Below the pieces are notes generated by a model. It ran no database searches. It worked only from the letters and a program-made list of their open reading frames with translations, and was not told the DNA's origin. From positions 1-64,000 of the forward strand of contig NC_006396.1 of assembly GCF_000011085.1 (NCBI RefSeq): DNA of 64,000 bases, read 5' to 3'. The stretch is from Haloarcula marismortui ATCC 43049. Lineage in GTDB: Archaea > Halobacteriota > Halobacteria > Halobacteriales > Haloarculaceae. Shown piece after piece: positions 50,950-60,462 of this stretch; within the stretch, counting starts at the first letter, position 1, and each line of letters begins with the position of its first letter. The translations under genes were made by a program, and so were the position numbers.

Positions 50950-51729
50950 ATGACACAGGACTACGAGGTTGAGTTCGTCGAACGTGGCGAGCGCGAGGCG
51001 CGGATCCTCGTGCGCGGCATCACGCCGGCCTTCGCCAACGGCATCCGGCGAGCGATGGTCGCGGACGTACCGACGTTCAGTATCGACACCGTCCGCGTCA
51101 TCGAGAACACCAGCGTGATGTTCAACGAGCAGATCGGTCTCCGACTGGGACTGGTCCCGCTGACGACCGACCTCGACGACTTCGAGATCGGCGATGAGGT
51201 GACGCTGTCGCTGTCCGTCGACGGACCGAGCACGGCCTACTCCAGCGACCTCGTCTCCTCGGACCCGATGGTCGAGGCCGCCGACGACAACATCCCGATC
51301 ATCGACCTCAAGGAAGGCCAACGTCTCGAAGTCGAGGCAGACGCCGTCCTCGATACTGGTCGGGAGCACGCCAAACATCAGGGTGGCGTGGCCGTCGGCT
51401 ACCGACACCTCCAGCAGGTGGAGGTCGTTGGCGACCTTGGCGAGTTCGAGGACGACGACCCGAACATCCTGCGTGGCGTCATCGAAGAGCAGGCGGCCGA
51501 ACACGCCGCCGGCGACGCCACCAACGGCGAACTCGTCGCGACAGACGAGTTCGACAACGACCTTCGGAACCGCTACCCCGGCAAGGACGTCGAGGTATCG
51601 GACGTGCCGAACGCGTTCGTGTTCCACGTCGAGACGGACGGGTCGTTCACCACCGAGGAACTGGTCCTGCGCGCGGTCGAGACGCTGCGTGACCGCGCGA
51701 CCGAACTGAAAGACGCAGTCCAGCTGTAA
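50950..51729 (+). CDS. rpoD: DNA-directed RNA polymerase subunit D
   Basis: A 259-residue archaeal RNAP subunit (Rpb3/alpha-like) that nucleates assembly with subunit L. Seen: [50 protein letters not shown], and the second domain around [16 protein letters not shown]. The Fe-S-type cysteine insert of some archaea (ferredoxin-like D3 domain) lacks cysteines here. Co-transcribed with S11 and followed by tRNA-Leu. Confidence 0.95.
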
Positions 51730-51833
51730 CGATACAATGCCCCGACATACCCCACCACTACCGATGACCGCCCGCTCCCCGAGCGCGAGGACCGAAAGGG
51801 GTTTTACGGGGCACGCAAAACGAACAATCGCGC

Positions 51834-51918
51834 GCAGGGATAGCCAAGTTTGGCCAACGGCGCAGCGTTCAGGGCGCTGTCCCGTAGGGGTCCGCAGGTT
51901 CAAATCCTGCTCCCTGCA
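51834..51918 (+). tRNA. tRNA-Leu (anticodon CAG)
   Basis: 85-nt class II tRNA: acceptor GCAGGGA/TCCCTGC, anticodon arm CAGCG-TTCAGGG-CGCTG with anticodon CAG, long variable arm, T arm GCAGG-TTCAAAT-CCTGC, discriminator A. No intron, no encoded CCA. Lies between rpoD and rpl18e within the ribosomal operon, so it must be excised from the mRNA or driven by an internal promoter (TTTTACG about 25 bp upstream). Confidence 0.97.
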
Positions 51919-51931
51919 CTTTTCCCACAAC

Positions 51932-51936
51932 GGAGG
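51932..51936 (+). promoter_or_regulatory. Shine-Dalgarno for rpl18e
   Basis: GGAGG 6 nt before the rpl18e ATG at 51943, fitting a start that follows a tRNA-processing site rather than a leaderless end. Confidence 0.6.
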
Positions 51937-51942
51937 AATCAT

Positions 51943-52293
51943 ATGAGTAAGACGAACCCGAGACTCAGTAGTCTCATCGCCGACCTGAAGTCAGCCGCCC
52001 GCAGTTCGGGCGGTGCTGTCTGGGGCGACGTCGCCGAGCGCTTAGAAAAGCCACGGCGCACACACGCGGAAGTCAACCTCGGCCGTATCGAACGATACGC
52101 CCAGGAAGACGAAACCGTCGTTGTGCCCGGCAAGGTGCTTGGCTCCGGTGTCCTGCAGAAGGACGTCACCGTCGCCGCTGTCGACTTCTCCGGAACCGCC
52201 GAGACGAAGATCGACCAGGTTGGAGAGGCTGTATCACTCGAACAGGCAATTGAAAACAACCCAGAAGGCTCCCACGTCCGGGTGATCCGATGA
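51943..52293 (+). CDS. rpl18e: 50S ribosomal protein L18e
   Basis: A 116-residue L18e (L15-related fold): [39 protein letters not shown] and [19 protein letters not shown]. Binds 23S rRNA in the large subunit. Start at 51943 by Shine-Dalgarno; overlaps rpl13 by 4 nt. Confidence 0.95.
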   Translation: MSKTNPRLSSLIADLKSAARSSGGAVWGDVAERLEKPRRTHAEVNLGRIERYAQEDETVVVPGKVLGSGVLQKDVTVAAVDFSGTAETKIDQVGEAVSLEQAIENNPEGSHVRVIR

Positions 52294-52727
52294 GCGTCGC
52301 AGAATTCGACGCGGATGTCATCGTTGACGCCCGCGACTGTATCATGGGCCGCGTCGCATCACAGGTCGCCGAACAGGCTCTCGATGGCGAGACGGTCGCC
52401 GTCGTCAACGCCGAACGCGCCGTGATTACCGGCCGAGAGGAGCAGATCGTAGAGAAGTACGAGAAACGTGTCGACATCGGTAACGACAACGGGTACTTCT
52501 ACCCCAAGCGACCGGACGGCATCTTCAAACGCACCATCCGCGGCATGCTGCCCCACAAGAAGCAGCGTGGCCGCGAAGCGTTCGAGAGCGTCCGTGTCTA
52601 CCTCGGCAACCCGTACGACGAGGACGGCGAGGTTCTAGACGGCACGTCGCTTGACCGACTGTCGAACATCAAGTTCGTCACGCTGGGCGAGATCAGCGAA
52701 ACGCTTGGAGCGAACAAGACATGGTAA
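52290..52727 (+). CDS. rpl13: 50S ribosomal protein L13
   Basis: A 145-residue L13: [20 protein letters not shown], then [13 protein letters not shown], and [21 protein letters not shown], the conserved rRNA-binding region. Part of the tightly overlapping chain rpl18e-rpl13-rps9 (4-nt and 7-nt overlaps). Confidence 0.96.
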
Positions 52728-53119
52728 CGAACACGTCTGGCAAGAAGAAGACCGCCGTCGCCCGCGCGACCGTTCGTGAGGGCGAGGGCCGTGTGCGTAT
52801 CGACTCGCAGCCGGTCGAACTCGTCGACCCCGAGCTGGCGCAGCTCAAGATGCTGGAACCGTTCCGCATTGCCGAGGACGACCTCCGCGGCGAGGTCGAC
52901 GTGGAAGTGTCCGTCGAAGGTGGCGGCGTCATGGGGCAGGCAGACGCCGCCCGAACCGCCATCGCTCGCGGACTTGTCGACCACACCAACGACGCCGAAC
53001 TCCGTGATGCGTTCATGGAGTTCGACCGCTCGCTGCTGGTCAACGATGTTCGCCAGTCCGAACCCAAGAAGTGGGGCGGCCCCGGTGCGCGGGCCCGCTA
53101 CCAGAAATCGTACCGCTAA
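52721..53119 (+). CDS. rps9: 30S ribosomal protein S9
   Basis: A 132-residue S9 with [21 protein letters not shown] at the N-terminus and the tail [14 protein letters not shown], whose last arginine contacts P-site tRNA. Overlaps rpl13 by 7 nt; RpoN gene follows after 12 nt. Confidence 0.96.
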
Positions 53120-53131
53120 GGTGATTCAGGT

Positions 53132-53332
53132 ATGATGGTACCGGTTCGGTGTTTCACGTGCGGTAACGTCGTCGGCGAGCACTGGGAAGAGTTCAAAGCA
53201 CGCACCCGCGAGGCCGAGGAGCCTGAGGACCCGGAGAAGGTCCTTGATGAACTCGGCGTCGAGCGGCACTGCTGTCGCCGGATGCTCGTCTCGCACAAGG
53301 ACCTCGTCGACATCGTCTCACCCTACCAATGA
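53132..53332 (+). CDS. rpoN: DNA-directed RNA polymerase subunit N (Rpb10-like)
   Basis: A 66-residue RNAP subunit with the RpoN zinc site: CFTCGNVVG near the N-terminus and [16 protein letters not shown] in the second half. Two consecutive ATGs (53132 and 53135) could both start it; a Met-Met start is used here. Its stop overlaps the rpoK ATG (ATGA). Confidence 0.96.
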   Translation: MMVPVRCFTCGNVVGEHWEEFKARTREAEEPEDPEKVLDELGVERHCCRRMLVSHKDLVDIVSPYQ

Positions 53333-53502
53333 ACGCACAGGAAAGCCGCTACGAGAAGGCCCGCAAACTCGGCGCACGAGCGCTGCAGTTGGCCCACGGT
53401 GCTCCCGTGCTCATCGAGACGGAACACACCCAGCCGATACTCATCGCCGCCGAGGAGTACGACGCTGGCGTCCTACCGTTTACGGTCAACAGGAGTGATT
53501 AA
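53329..53502 (+). CDS. rpoK: DNA-directed RNA polymerase subunit K (Rpb6-like)
   Basis: A 57-residue subunit: [20 protein letters not shown], then [20 protein letters not shown], ending [13 protein letters not shown]. This is the compact archaeal RpoK that clamps the largest subunit. Overlaps rpoN by 4 nt, and enolase starts 2 nt after its stop. Short enough to be missed by ORF callers with a 60-codon limit. Confidence 0.95.
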   Translation: MNAQESRYEKARKLGARALQLAHGAPVLIETEHTQPILIAAEEYDAGVLPFTVNRSD

Positions 53503-53504
53503 CG

Positions 53505-54710
53505 ATGACGCTCATCACTGACATCCGACTCCGCCGCGTCCTCGACTCCCGCGGGAACGCGACTGTCGAGGCCGACGTTCTCACCGAGAGTGGGGGCTTC
53601 GGTCGTGGCAAGGCACCGAGCGGCGCAAGCACGGGCGAGTACGAGGCCATCGAACTCCCCGCCAACGAGGCCATCGCCAAGGCCCGCGAGGAGGCACTCC
53701 CGCGACTCATCGGTGAGGTCCACGCCGGGAACCAGCGTGACGTCGACGCGGCGCTGCACGCCGCCGACGGCACCGACGACTTCTCCGGCATCGGAGCCAA
53801 CAGCGCCGTCGCCATCTCGATGGCGGCCGCAAAGGCCGGTGCTGACGTGCTGGGCGCACCGCTGTACCAGCATCTCGGCGGTACGTTCCGGGGCAACGAG
53901 TACCCAACGCCGCTGGGCAATATCATCGGCGGCGGCGAGCACGCCGCGGATGCAACCAATATCCAAGAGTTCCTCGCAGCCCCCGTCGGCGCACCGAGCG
54001 TCGAAGAGGCTGTCTTCGCCAACGCCGCGGTCCATCAGGAGGTCCACGACATCCTGGCCGACCGCGACCTGCCAGCGGGCAAGGGCGACGAGGGAGCCTG
54101 GGCACCGTCCGTTTCGGACGACGAAGCGTTCGAGATTATGGACGAGGCTGTTGAGACCGTCGCCGACGACTTCGGCTTCGCTATCTCTTTCGGCCTCGAT
54201 GTTGCTGGCGCGGAACTCTACGATGACGAGGCGGACGGCTACGTCTATGACGACGGCGTCAAGTCCACCGAAGAGCAGATAGAGTACATCGCCGGGAAGG
54301 TTGAGGAGTACGACCTCGTCTACGTCGAGGACCCACTCGACGAGAACGATTACGAGGCCTTCGCGGACCTGACCGCACAGGTCGGTGACCAGACGCTTGT
54401 CTGCGGCGACGACCTGTTCGTCACCAACGTCGAGCGCCTGCAGGCCGGTATCAACGCCGACGCCGGGAACTCCATCCTGATCAAGCCGAACCAGATCGGG
54501 ACGCTTACCGACGCTGTCGACGCCATCGAACTGGCGACGGCAAGCGGCTACGAGTCCGTCGTCTCCCACCGCAGCGGCGAGACGGAAGACACGACGATCG
54601 CACACCTCGCTGTCGCCACTGACGCACCGTTCATCAAGACCGGCGCGGTCGGCGGCGAGCGCACAGCCAAGCTGAACGAACTAATCCGTATCGAGGACAA
54701 CGCAGTATGA
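53505..54710 (+). CDS. eno: Enolase
   Basis: Interconverts 2-phosphoglycerate and phosphoenolpyruvate. The 401-residue protein has [36 protein letters not shown] with the mobile loop, metal ligands around [10 protein letters not shown] and [12 protein letters not shown], and [15 protein letters not shown] at the end. Archaeal genomes commonly keep eno inside this RNAP/ribosomal operon next to S2. It overlaps rps2 by 4 nt. Confidence 0.96.
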   Translation: MTLITDIRLRRVLDSRGNATVEADVLTESGGFGRGKAPSGASTGEYEAIELPANEAIAKAREEALPRLIGEVHAGNQRDVDAALHAADGTDDFSGIGANSAVAISMAAAKAGADVLGAPLYQHLGGTFRGNEYPTPLGNIIGGGEHAADATNIQEFLAAPVGAPSVEEAVFANAAVHQEVHDILADRDLPAGKGDEGAWAPSVSDDEAFEIMDEAVETVADDFGFAISFGLDVAGAELYDDEADGYVYDDGVKSTEEQIEYIAGKVEEYDLVYVEDPLDENDYEAFADLTAQVGDQTLVCGDDLFVTNVERLQAGINADAGNSILIKPNQIGTLTDAVDAIELATASGYESVVSHRSGETEDTTIAHLAVATDAPFIKTGAVGGERTAKLNELIRIEDNAV

Positions 54711-55510
54711 GCGGCAACGAAAAAGAAGGTCTCGACGCGTCCGATTCCGACTTCGACCCGTCCGACGAGGACGACGAAGCGGTCGACGCGGAGACCGAAA
54801 CGGAAGCCGAACAGCCCGCCGACGACGCCGAAGAGGCGACAGAGGCCGAACCAACTGACGATGAAAGCGAGGCCGACGAGGCCGCCGGCCCACAGCTGGA
54901 CGAGGACGTCATGCCCGACGAGCAGTCGGAAGCTGACCTCCTCATCCCCGTCGAGGACTACCTCGGCGCCGGTGTCCACATCGGGACCCAGCAGAAGACC
55001 CAGGACATGGAGCGGTTCATCCACCGCGTCCGGACCGACGGGCTCTACGTGCTGGACGTCTCGATGACTGACGAGCGTATCCGCACCGCCGCGGACTTCC
55101 TGTCCAACTACGAGCCGGAGCAGATCCTGGCCGCATCGTCGCGCCAGTACGGCCGGTTCCCGGCCGAGAAGTTCGCCGAAGCGATCGGCGCGCGCGTCCG
55201 CACCGGCCGGTTCATCCCCGGCACGCTGACCAACCCCGACTACGACGGCTACATCGAGCCTGACATCGTGGTCGTCACCGACCCGATCGGTGATGCCCAG
55301 GCTGTCAAGGAGGCCATCACGGTCGGCATCCCAGTCATCGCGATGTGTGACTCCAACAACACCACGTCGAACGTCGACCTGGTCGTCCCGACGAACAACA
55401 AGGGGCGCAAGGCGCTGTCGGTCGTCTACTGGCTGCTGGCCAACGAGACGCTCGACCGCCGCGGTGCCGAGCCGACGTACGGACTCGACGACTTCGAGTC
55501 CGACATCTAA
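54707..55510 (+). CDS. rps2: 30S ribosomal protein S2
   Basis: A 267-residue S2 with a long acidic N-terminal tail (about 1-65, Glu/Asp/Ala repeats) typical of halophiles, then [61 protein letters not shown] and [20 protein letters not shown]. Last ribosomal gene of the operon; overlaps eno by 4 nt. Confidence 0.95.
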   Translation: MSGNEKEGLDASDSDFDPSDEDDEAVDAETETEAEQPADDAEEATEAEPTDDESEADEAAGPQLDEDVMPDEQSEADLLIPVEDYLGAGVHIGTQQKTQDMERFIHRVRTDGLYVLDVSMTDERIRTAADFLSNYEPEQILAASSRQYGRFPAEKFAEAIGARVRTGRFIPGTLTNPDYDGYIEPDIVVVTDPIGDAQAVKEAITVGIPVIAMCDSNNTTSNVDLVVPTNNKGRKALSVVYWLLANETLDRRGAEPTYGLDDFESDI

Positions 55511-55609
55511 CGTCGCTGAACCGTTCGTTTTCTCGCTGTCGAAGTGCGAGTGGCGATGCCAGTATCGCCAACACAAGACCTACCACAAGCCCCGGAGTAG
55601 GGCTGGCAA

Positions 55610-55993
55610 ATGGCAGAGGGAGACACGTTCGTCAACGCCGTCATCGGTGCCGTCGCAACCGCTCTGCTGAGTGGATTCGTCCCGCTTGCGCCGCTACTCG
55701 GTGGTGGCATCGCCGGCTATCTCGAAGGCGGCGAGCGAGACGACGGCGTCCGTGTCGGATTGCTGTCCGGCGTCGTCGGGCTGGCGATATCGCTGGTCTT
55801 CTTCGTGGTCGTGTTCGTCTTTCTGGCCGCATTTCTGGCATTTGTGCCCGAAGCACTGGGCGTGTTCGGCGCGGTGGGACTGCTCGTGCTCGTCCTCGGA
55901 ACAGTCATGACGGCTGCGTATTTCCTCGGCTTGAGCGCGCTCGGCGGCTGGCTGGGTAACTACGTCAAGCACGACACAACCATCGGCAATTGA
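55610..55993 (+). CDS. DUF5518-like membrane protein
   Basis: A 127-residue protein with four hydrophobic segments, a GLxGGGIAGYLEGGERDDGVRVG motif (about 29-50) typical of the DUF5518 family of haloarchaea, and a C-terminal GGWLGNYVKHD. Function unknown. A second member follows immediately at 56052, suggesting a duplication. Confidence 0.8.
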   Translation: MAEGDTFVNAVIGAVATALLSGFVPLAPLLGGGIAGYLEGGERDDGVRVGLLSGVVGLAISLVFFVVVFVFLAAFLAFVPEALGVFGAVGLLVLVLGTVMTAAYFLGLSALGGWLGNYVKHDTTIGN

Positions 55994-56051
55994 CCGGCTA
56001 GCCGCGCCGGCGGTAACTACATCACGGGGGACGCCACTACTGAGAACGCAT

Positions 56052-56432
56052 ATGCGTGAGTCGGTGACCAACGCCGGTATCGGGGCGCTCGTCACGGTTG
56101 CGCTGTCGTTCGTTCCCTTTTCGTCGGTGGCTGGGGGTGCCGTGGCCGCGGCGAACCACGGCGGCAGCTACCGAACCGGGCTCTGGTTGGGGACGCTGGC
56201 TGGCGCTTGTGCGATGGTCCCTTTGCTCGCCCTCTTCATCCCGGCGCTGTACATCGCCGGCCTCCTCGGGTTCGGGATTCCGCCCGGCGCACCGGGGTAC
56301 GACTTGTTTCTGGCGCTCGTGTTCGCGTTCTTTCTGTTGTACACTGTCGGTCTCAGCGCTCTCGGTGGTCTCGGCGGCGTCTGGATATCGGCACACACCG
56401 ACTGGGACCTAGACGCCAACCGCTGGCTCTGA
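56052..56432 (+). CDS. DUF5518-like membrane protein, second copy
   Basis: A 126-residue four-helix membrane protein with the same layout as its neighbour: VAGGAVAAANHGGSYRTGLWLGTLAG, a long hydrophobic second half with GLSALGGLGGVWI, and an Asp-containing tail. Separated from the first copy by 58 nt. Sequence has diverged, so the duplication is not recent. Function unknown. Confidence 0.78.
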   Translation: MRESVTNAGIGALVTVALSFVPFSSVAGGAVAAANHGGSYRTGLWLGTLAGACAMVPLLALFIPALYIAGLLGFGIPPGAPGYDLFLALVFAFFLLYTVGLSALGGLGGVWISAHTDWDLDANRWL

Positions 56433-56502
56433 ATGCACGTGAACCGCCCGCTGCCCGACATTTGGCATACCATTCAAGCGTGTCCGACACCAACAGTAGT
56501 CG

Positions 56503-57840
56503 ATGTCAAAGACGCCGCCCGGACCGAAGGGCGAACCGCTGTTCGGCAGTAGTCGCACGTACGCTCGGGACCCGTTCCGGTTCATCTCGGCACTGGAACG
56601 GGCCTACGGCGACGTCGCTCGATTCGATATGGGGCCGATGGACACGGTCATGCTGTGTGACCCGACGGCAATCGAGCGCGTGCTGGTCTCGGAGGCAGAC
56701 CGGTTCCGCAAGCCCGACTTTCAGGGAGATGCGCTCGGGGATCTGCTGGGTGACGGACTGCTGTTGAGCGAAGGCGAGACGTGGGAGCAGCAGCGAAAGC
56801 TCGCAAACCCTGCGTTCTCGATGGCGCGACTGTCGGGGATGGCCGACCGCATCACCGGCCACGCGGAGGACCGCATCGCCGACTGGTCCCACGGCGATGT
56901 CATAGACGCCGAGCAGTCGATGACTAGGGTCACGCTGGACGTAATTCTGGACCTGATGATGGGCGTCGAACTCTCCGAACAGCGAGTCCAGACCATCGAG
57001 GAGCAACTGCTGCCGCTGGGCCAGCGGTTCGAACCGGACCCGATCCGGTTTGCTATGCCACAGTGGATGCCGATGCCGGACGACGCCGAGTTCAACCGCG
57101 CCGTGCGGACGCTGGACGAGGTGCTGGACGACATTATCGAGGTCCGCGAGGACTCGCTCGGGACGGATGAGGACGGTCCGATGGACTTCCTGTCGGTACT
57201 CTTGCGTGCCCGTGACGATGGGAACCAGTCGCCCGAGCAACTGCGTGATGAGATGATGACGATGCTGCTTGCGGGCCACGACACGACGGCGTTGACGCTG
57301 ACCTACACCTGGTTCCTGCTGTCGGAACACCCCGAGGTCGAACAGCGAGTCCACGAGGAACTGGACGACGTCATTGGCGACGACCGGCCGGGGATGGAAC
57401 ACGTCCGTGAACTGGACTACCTCGAATGGGTGATTCAGGAAGCGATGCGGCTCTACCCGCCGGTGTACACCATCTTCCGGGAGCCGACCGAAGACGTGAC
57501 GCTGTCAGGCTACGAGGTCGAGGCGGGAACGACGCTGATGGTCCCACAGTGGGGTGTTCACCGCTCCGAGCGGTTCTACGACGACCCCGAGACGTTCGAC
57601 CCGGAGCGCTGGAAGCCCGAGCGAGCGAGCGAGCGGCCCCGGTTCGCCTACTTCCCGTTCGGGGGTGGCCCGCGCCACTGTATCGGGAAGCATCTTGCCA
57701 TGCTTGAGGCGCAACTCATCACTGCAACGACGGCCAGCCAGTACCGACTGGAGTTCCAGGGAGAGACGCCACTTGAGCTGTTGCCGTCGTTGACCGCCCA
57801 TCCCCGACAGAAAATGTCCATGCGCGTGCAGGAACGGTAA
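56503..57840 (+). CDS. Cytochrome P450 (CYP174-like)
   Basis: A 445-residue soluble P450. The heme-thiolate loop FGGGPRHCIGKHLA is intact (Cys about 393), the I-helix oxygen-activation motif is AGHDTT, the ExxR is in EAMRLYPP and the meander PERW follows. No N-terminal membrane anchor is obvious; it starts PPGPKGEPLFGSSRTY, like the haloarchaeal CYP174 family. Substrate unknown; lipids or isoprenoids are possible given neighbouring isoprenoid kinase genes, but this is speculation. Likely single gene. Confidence 0.92.
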   Translation: MSKTPPGPKGEPLFGSSRTYARDPFRFISALERAYGDVARFDMGPMDTVMLCDPTAIERVLVSEADRFRKPDFQGDALGDLLGDGLLLSEGETWEQQRKLANPAFSMARLSGMADRITGHAEDRIADWSHGDVIDAEQSMTRVTLDVILDLMMGVELSEQRVQTIEEQLLPLGQRFEPDPIRFAMPQWMPMPDDAEFNRAVRTLDEVLDDIIEVREDSLGTDEDGPMDFLSVLLRARDDGNQSPEQLRDEMMTMLLAGHDTTALTLTYTWFLLSEHPEVEQRVHEELDDVIGDDRPGMEHVRELDYLEWVIQEAMRLYPPVYTIFREPTEDVTLSGYEVEAGTTLMVPQWGVHRSERFYDDPETFDPERWKPERASERPRFAYFPFGGGPRHCIGKHLAMLEAQLITATTASQYRLEFQGETPLELLPSLTAHPRQKMSMRVQER

Positions 57841-58214
57841 CACGCACGCCGACACGATCGCTCCGGCGTCGTTGCCGGTTGCTACAGAGTAAGTTCGGCG
57901 TGCCAGTTGATTTGGTCACCAGCTATTTACTGCAGAGTCCCGTGTAAGCGTGCAAGAACAGCGGCCCTGCACGTCGCACTGGTGACCGATTTCGGCCTCG
58001 GTCACTACGGGAAGACCACGACCGCAACTAATTACCTACCCATCATGACACTGCTGCAGACAATCTCTGGCGACAACCGTCACACGCTGTTTGCAGTCGT
58101 CCTGCGCCCGGCCCTGTCTATAGACCGTTCACAGAGCTACATCGCTCCGGTAATCCTTGGTCGGTGGAGTGACATCTATCCCGGCGCAACCACCGGACTT
58201 GAACGGGATGCCGA
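57841..58214. other. Spacer between P450 and LOV kinase with a strong dyad
   Basis: About 374 bp. Contains a 10-bp (one G-U) inverted repeat TGGTGACCGA/TCGGTCACTA with an 8-nt loop at 57980-58007, and a further TGGTCACCA at 57912-57920 complementary to its left arm. An ORF covering much of it is basic and not convincing. Possible P450 terminator and/or kinase operator. Confidence 0.45.
57980..58007. repeat. Inverted repeat upstream of LOV kinase
   Basis: Arms TGGTGACCGA / TCGGTCACTA, 8 perfect central pairs plus a G-U and an A-T, loop TTTCGGCC. Confidence 0.5.
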
Positions 58215-60395
58215 ATGACGCCTGAAACCGCTGGCGTCGGGGACGCCAGGGTCCGGGTCCTCTACGTTGGCACCGATTCGGACGACACCGAGACGCTGTC
58301 GACGGCTCTCGAACGCGAGAACAACCGCTTCACCGTCGAAACGGCTCGCACCGTCGACGAGGCTATGGCAAGGTTGGCTGCCGAGCCTGTCGACTGTCTC
58401 GTTTCCGACTACCGCCTGTCCAATGGGAACGGCATCGAGCTTCTGGAAACGGTCCGCGACGAGTACCCGGCCCTGCCGTTTATTATTTACACCGCACAGG
58501 GGAGCGAGGCAGTCGCCAGCGAGGCAATTTCGGCCGGTGTGACGGACTACCTCAGGAAAGAGCCGGGTGCCAAACAGTATGCCGGGCTGGCGAACCGAAT
58601 CAGTGACGCCGTCGACCACTCCCGCTCACAGCAGGCGGTCAGCGAGCGGAACCGAGCGCTCCAGAGCTACGAGCGGATGGTCAACTCCATGCAGGAGGCT
58701 GCCTGTATTTACGATGCCGAAGACCGGTTCGAAATCGTCAACGAGACCATCGCAGAGTGGTACGACACGACGCGCAATGAGCTCGAAGGACAGACCAGTA
58801 GACTCGTTCCGCGTATTCGAGCCGAGGGTGAGACAGACTGTTATCAGGAACTGCTCGACGGAACGCGGGAGAAACTTAGCGGCGAAATCGAAACGGAGTT
58901 CCCCGGCCACGGACACGCGGTGGTCGCGTACCAACTAACGCCGCTGGTCGTCGATGGTACTATCGACGGCATCGTCGGCGTAGCTCGTGATGTTACCGAG
59001 CAGAAAGAGCGCGAACGGGAGCTACTCCGGAACAAGCGCGCGATAGACGAGGCCCCGGTCGGCGTCACCATCACTGACCCCAACCAGCCGGACAACCCGC
59101 TGATCTACGCTAACGACCACTACCGCGAGCTGACTGGCTACTCGCTCCCGGAGCTGCTCGGGAAGAACTGCCGAATACTTCAGGGCGAGAACACCGACCC
59201 GGAGCCTGTCGATGCACTACGGGACGCTATCGACGCAGGGGAGCAGGTGTCGGTCGAACTCCGGAACTACCGAAAAGACGGGACCGAGTTCTGGAACCGG
59301 GTTCGGATCGCGCCAGTTCGCGACGACGACGGCACAGTCGTCAACTACGTCGGGTTCCAGCAGGATACCACCGAGCGGAAGCGCCGCGAGAAACGATTAG
59401 AGGAAACGTCATCGCGGCTCGAAGCCCTCTTCGAGAACTCGCCTGATATGATCGATGTGCTCGACGCCGACGGAACGATTTGCGAGGTGAACCAGCGATT
59501 CTGCGCGGAACTGGGGTACGACGAAAGCGAGGTGCTTGGACGGTCGATCTGGGAGTTCGACCTGATGTTCGACGCCGAGGACGTGCAGACCCAGCTTTCC
59601 GGGTTCAGTGTCGACGAGCGCCGCAAGTTCGAAGGCCTGTACGAACGCCGCGACGGGTCGACGATGTCGGTCGAAGTGCATTTGCTTCGATTCAATCTCG
59701 AAGGAGAGGATCGCTTCCTGGCGATCAGTCGAGACATCACGGAGCGAAAGGAGCGCGAGCAGGAACTCGAACAGCAAAATGAACAGCTCGAACAGTTCGC
59801 CAGCGTCGTTAGTCACGACCTGCGGAACCCGTTGACCGTTGCACGCGGACAGCTCGAACTCCTACGTGAGGAATCTGACAGCGAGCATATCGACGCTATC
59901 GACACTGCACACCAGCGCATGGATACGCTCATCGATGACTTGCTTACGCTCGCACGCGATGGTGCGTCACCCGCTTCGCCCGTCGTGGTTGACCTCGAAC
60001 AGTTTGTCCAGACGTGCTGGCAAAACGTCGATACGAAAGCCGCGACGCTCCGCACTGACATAGACCGGCCCATCCGCGCCGACGAAAGTCGCCTCCGTCA
60101 ACTGTTCGAGAATCTCGTCCGCAATGCGGTCGAACACGGCGGTGACGACGTGAGCGTGACGGTCGGCGAACTGGCTGACGGCTTCTACGTTGAGGACAAC
60201 GGTGCCGGTATTCCAGAGCCCGAGCGCGGGGACGTGTTTTCAGCCGGCTACTCGACCGCGGTAGAGGGAACCGGATTCGGCCTGAGCATCGTGAAACAGG
60301 TCGCCGACGCCCACGGCTGGACGGTCCGAGTCGTCAGCGGGGCTGACGGCGGCGCGCGGTTCGAATTTACCGACGTTGACGCCGTGTCCGAATAG
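58215..60395 (+). CDS. Receiver-PAS-LOV-PAS hybrid sensor histidine kinase
   Basis: A 726-residue soluble kinase. Order: receiver domain about 12-125 with phospho-acceptor D65 (LVSDYRLSNG); PAS about 148-262; a LOV-type PAS about 275-388 with the photo-adduct cysteine C319 in GKNCRILQG, and flavin-contacting N351, N361 and Q382 in the expected places (NYRKDG, FWNRV, GFQQD); PAS about 400-512; HisKA with H534 (VVSHDLRNPL); HATPase about 625-722 (NLVRNAVEHGGDD, VEDNGAGIP, GTGFGLSIVKQ). It should sense blue light by flavin and autophosphorylate; no cognate response regulator gene is adjacent. Start ATG overlaps an upstream dubious ORF as ATGA. Confidence 0.93.
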   Translation: MTPETAGVGDARVRVLYVGTDSDDTETLSTALERENNRFTVETARTVDEAMARLAAEPVDCLVSDYRLSNGNGIELLETVRDEYPALPFIIYTAQGSEAVASEAISAGVTDYLRKEPGAKQYAGLANRISDAVDHSRSQQAVSERNRALQSYERMVNSMQEAACIYDAEDRFEIVNETIAEWYDTTRNELEGQTSRLVPRIRAEGETDCYQELLDGTREKLSGEIETEFPGHGHAVVAYQLTPLVVDGTIDGIVGVARDVTEQKERERELLRNKRAIDEAPVGVTITDPNQPDNPLIYANDHYRELTGYSLPELLGKNCRILQGENTDPEPVDALRDAIDAGEQVSVELRNYRKDGTEFWNRVRIAPVRDDDGTVVNYVGFQQDTTERKRREKRLEETSSRLEALFENSPDMIDVLDADGTICEVNQRFCAELGYDESEVLGRSIWEFDLMFDAEDVQTQLSGFSVDERRKFEGLYERRDGSTMSVEVHLLRFNLEGEDRFLAISRDITERKEREQELEQQNEQLEQFASVVSHDLRNPLTVARGQLELLREESDSEHIDAIDTAHQRMDTLIDDLLTLARDGASPASPVVVDLEQFVQTCWQNVDTKAATLRTDIDRPIRADESRLRQLFENLVRNAVEHGGDDVSVTVGELADGFYVEDNGAGIPEPERGDVFSAGYSTAVEGTGFGLSIVKQVADAHGWTVRVVSGADGGARFEFTDVDAVSE

Positions 60396-60462
60396 GACTT
60401 CGATGGTCATCCTGACCGTCGACTCCGAAAACGCCTAACGCCCTGGGTGCACACGGGCGGGT

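Noticed and set aside
50404-51942. 512-codon minus-strand ORF across rps11 and rpoD
   Set aside because: Antisense to universally conserved ribosomal and polymerase genes; basic, Arg-rich composition is unlike a haloarchaeal protein.
57907-58218. 103-codon ORF (or 57-codon version from 58045) ending with an ATGA overlap on the LOV kinase
   Set aside because: The overlap is suggestive of coupling, but the protein is basic, not family-like, and spans a perfect inverted repeat; kept only as a possibility.
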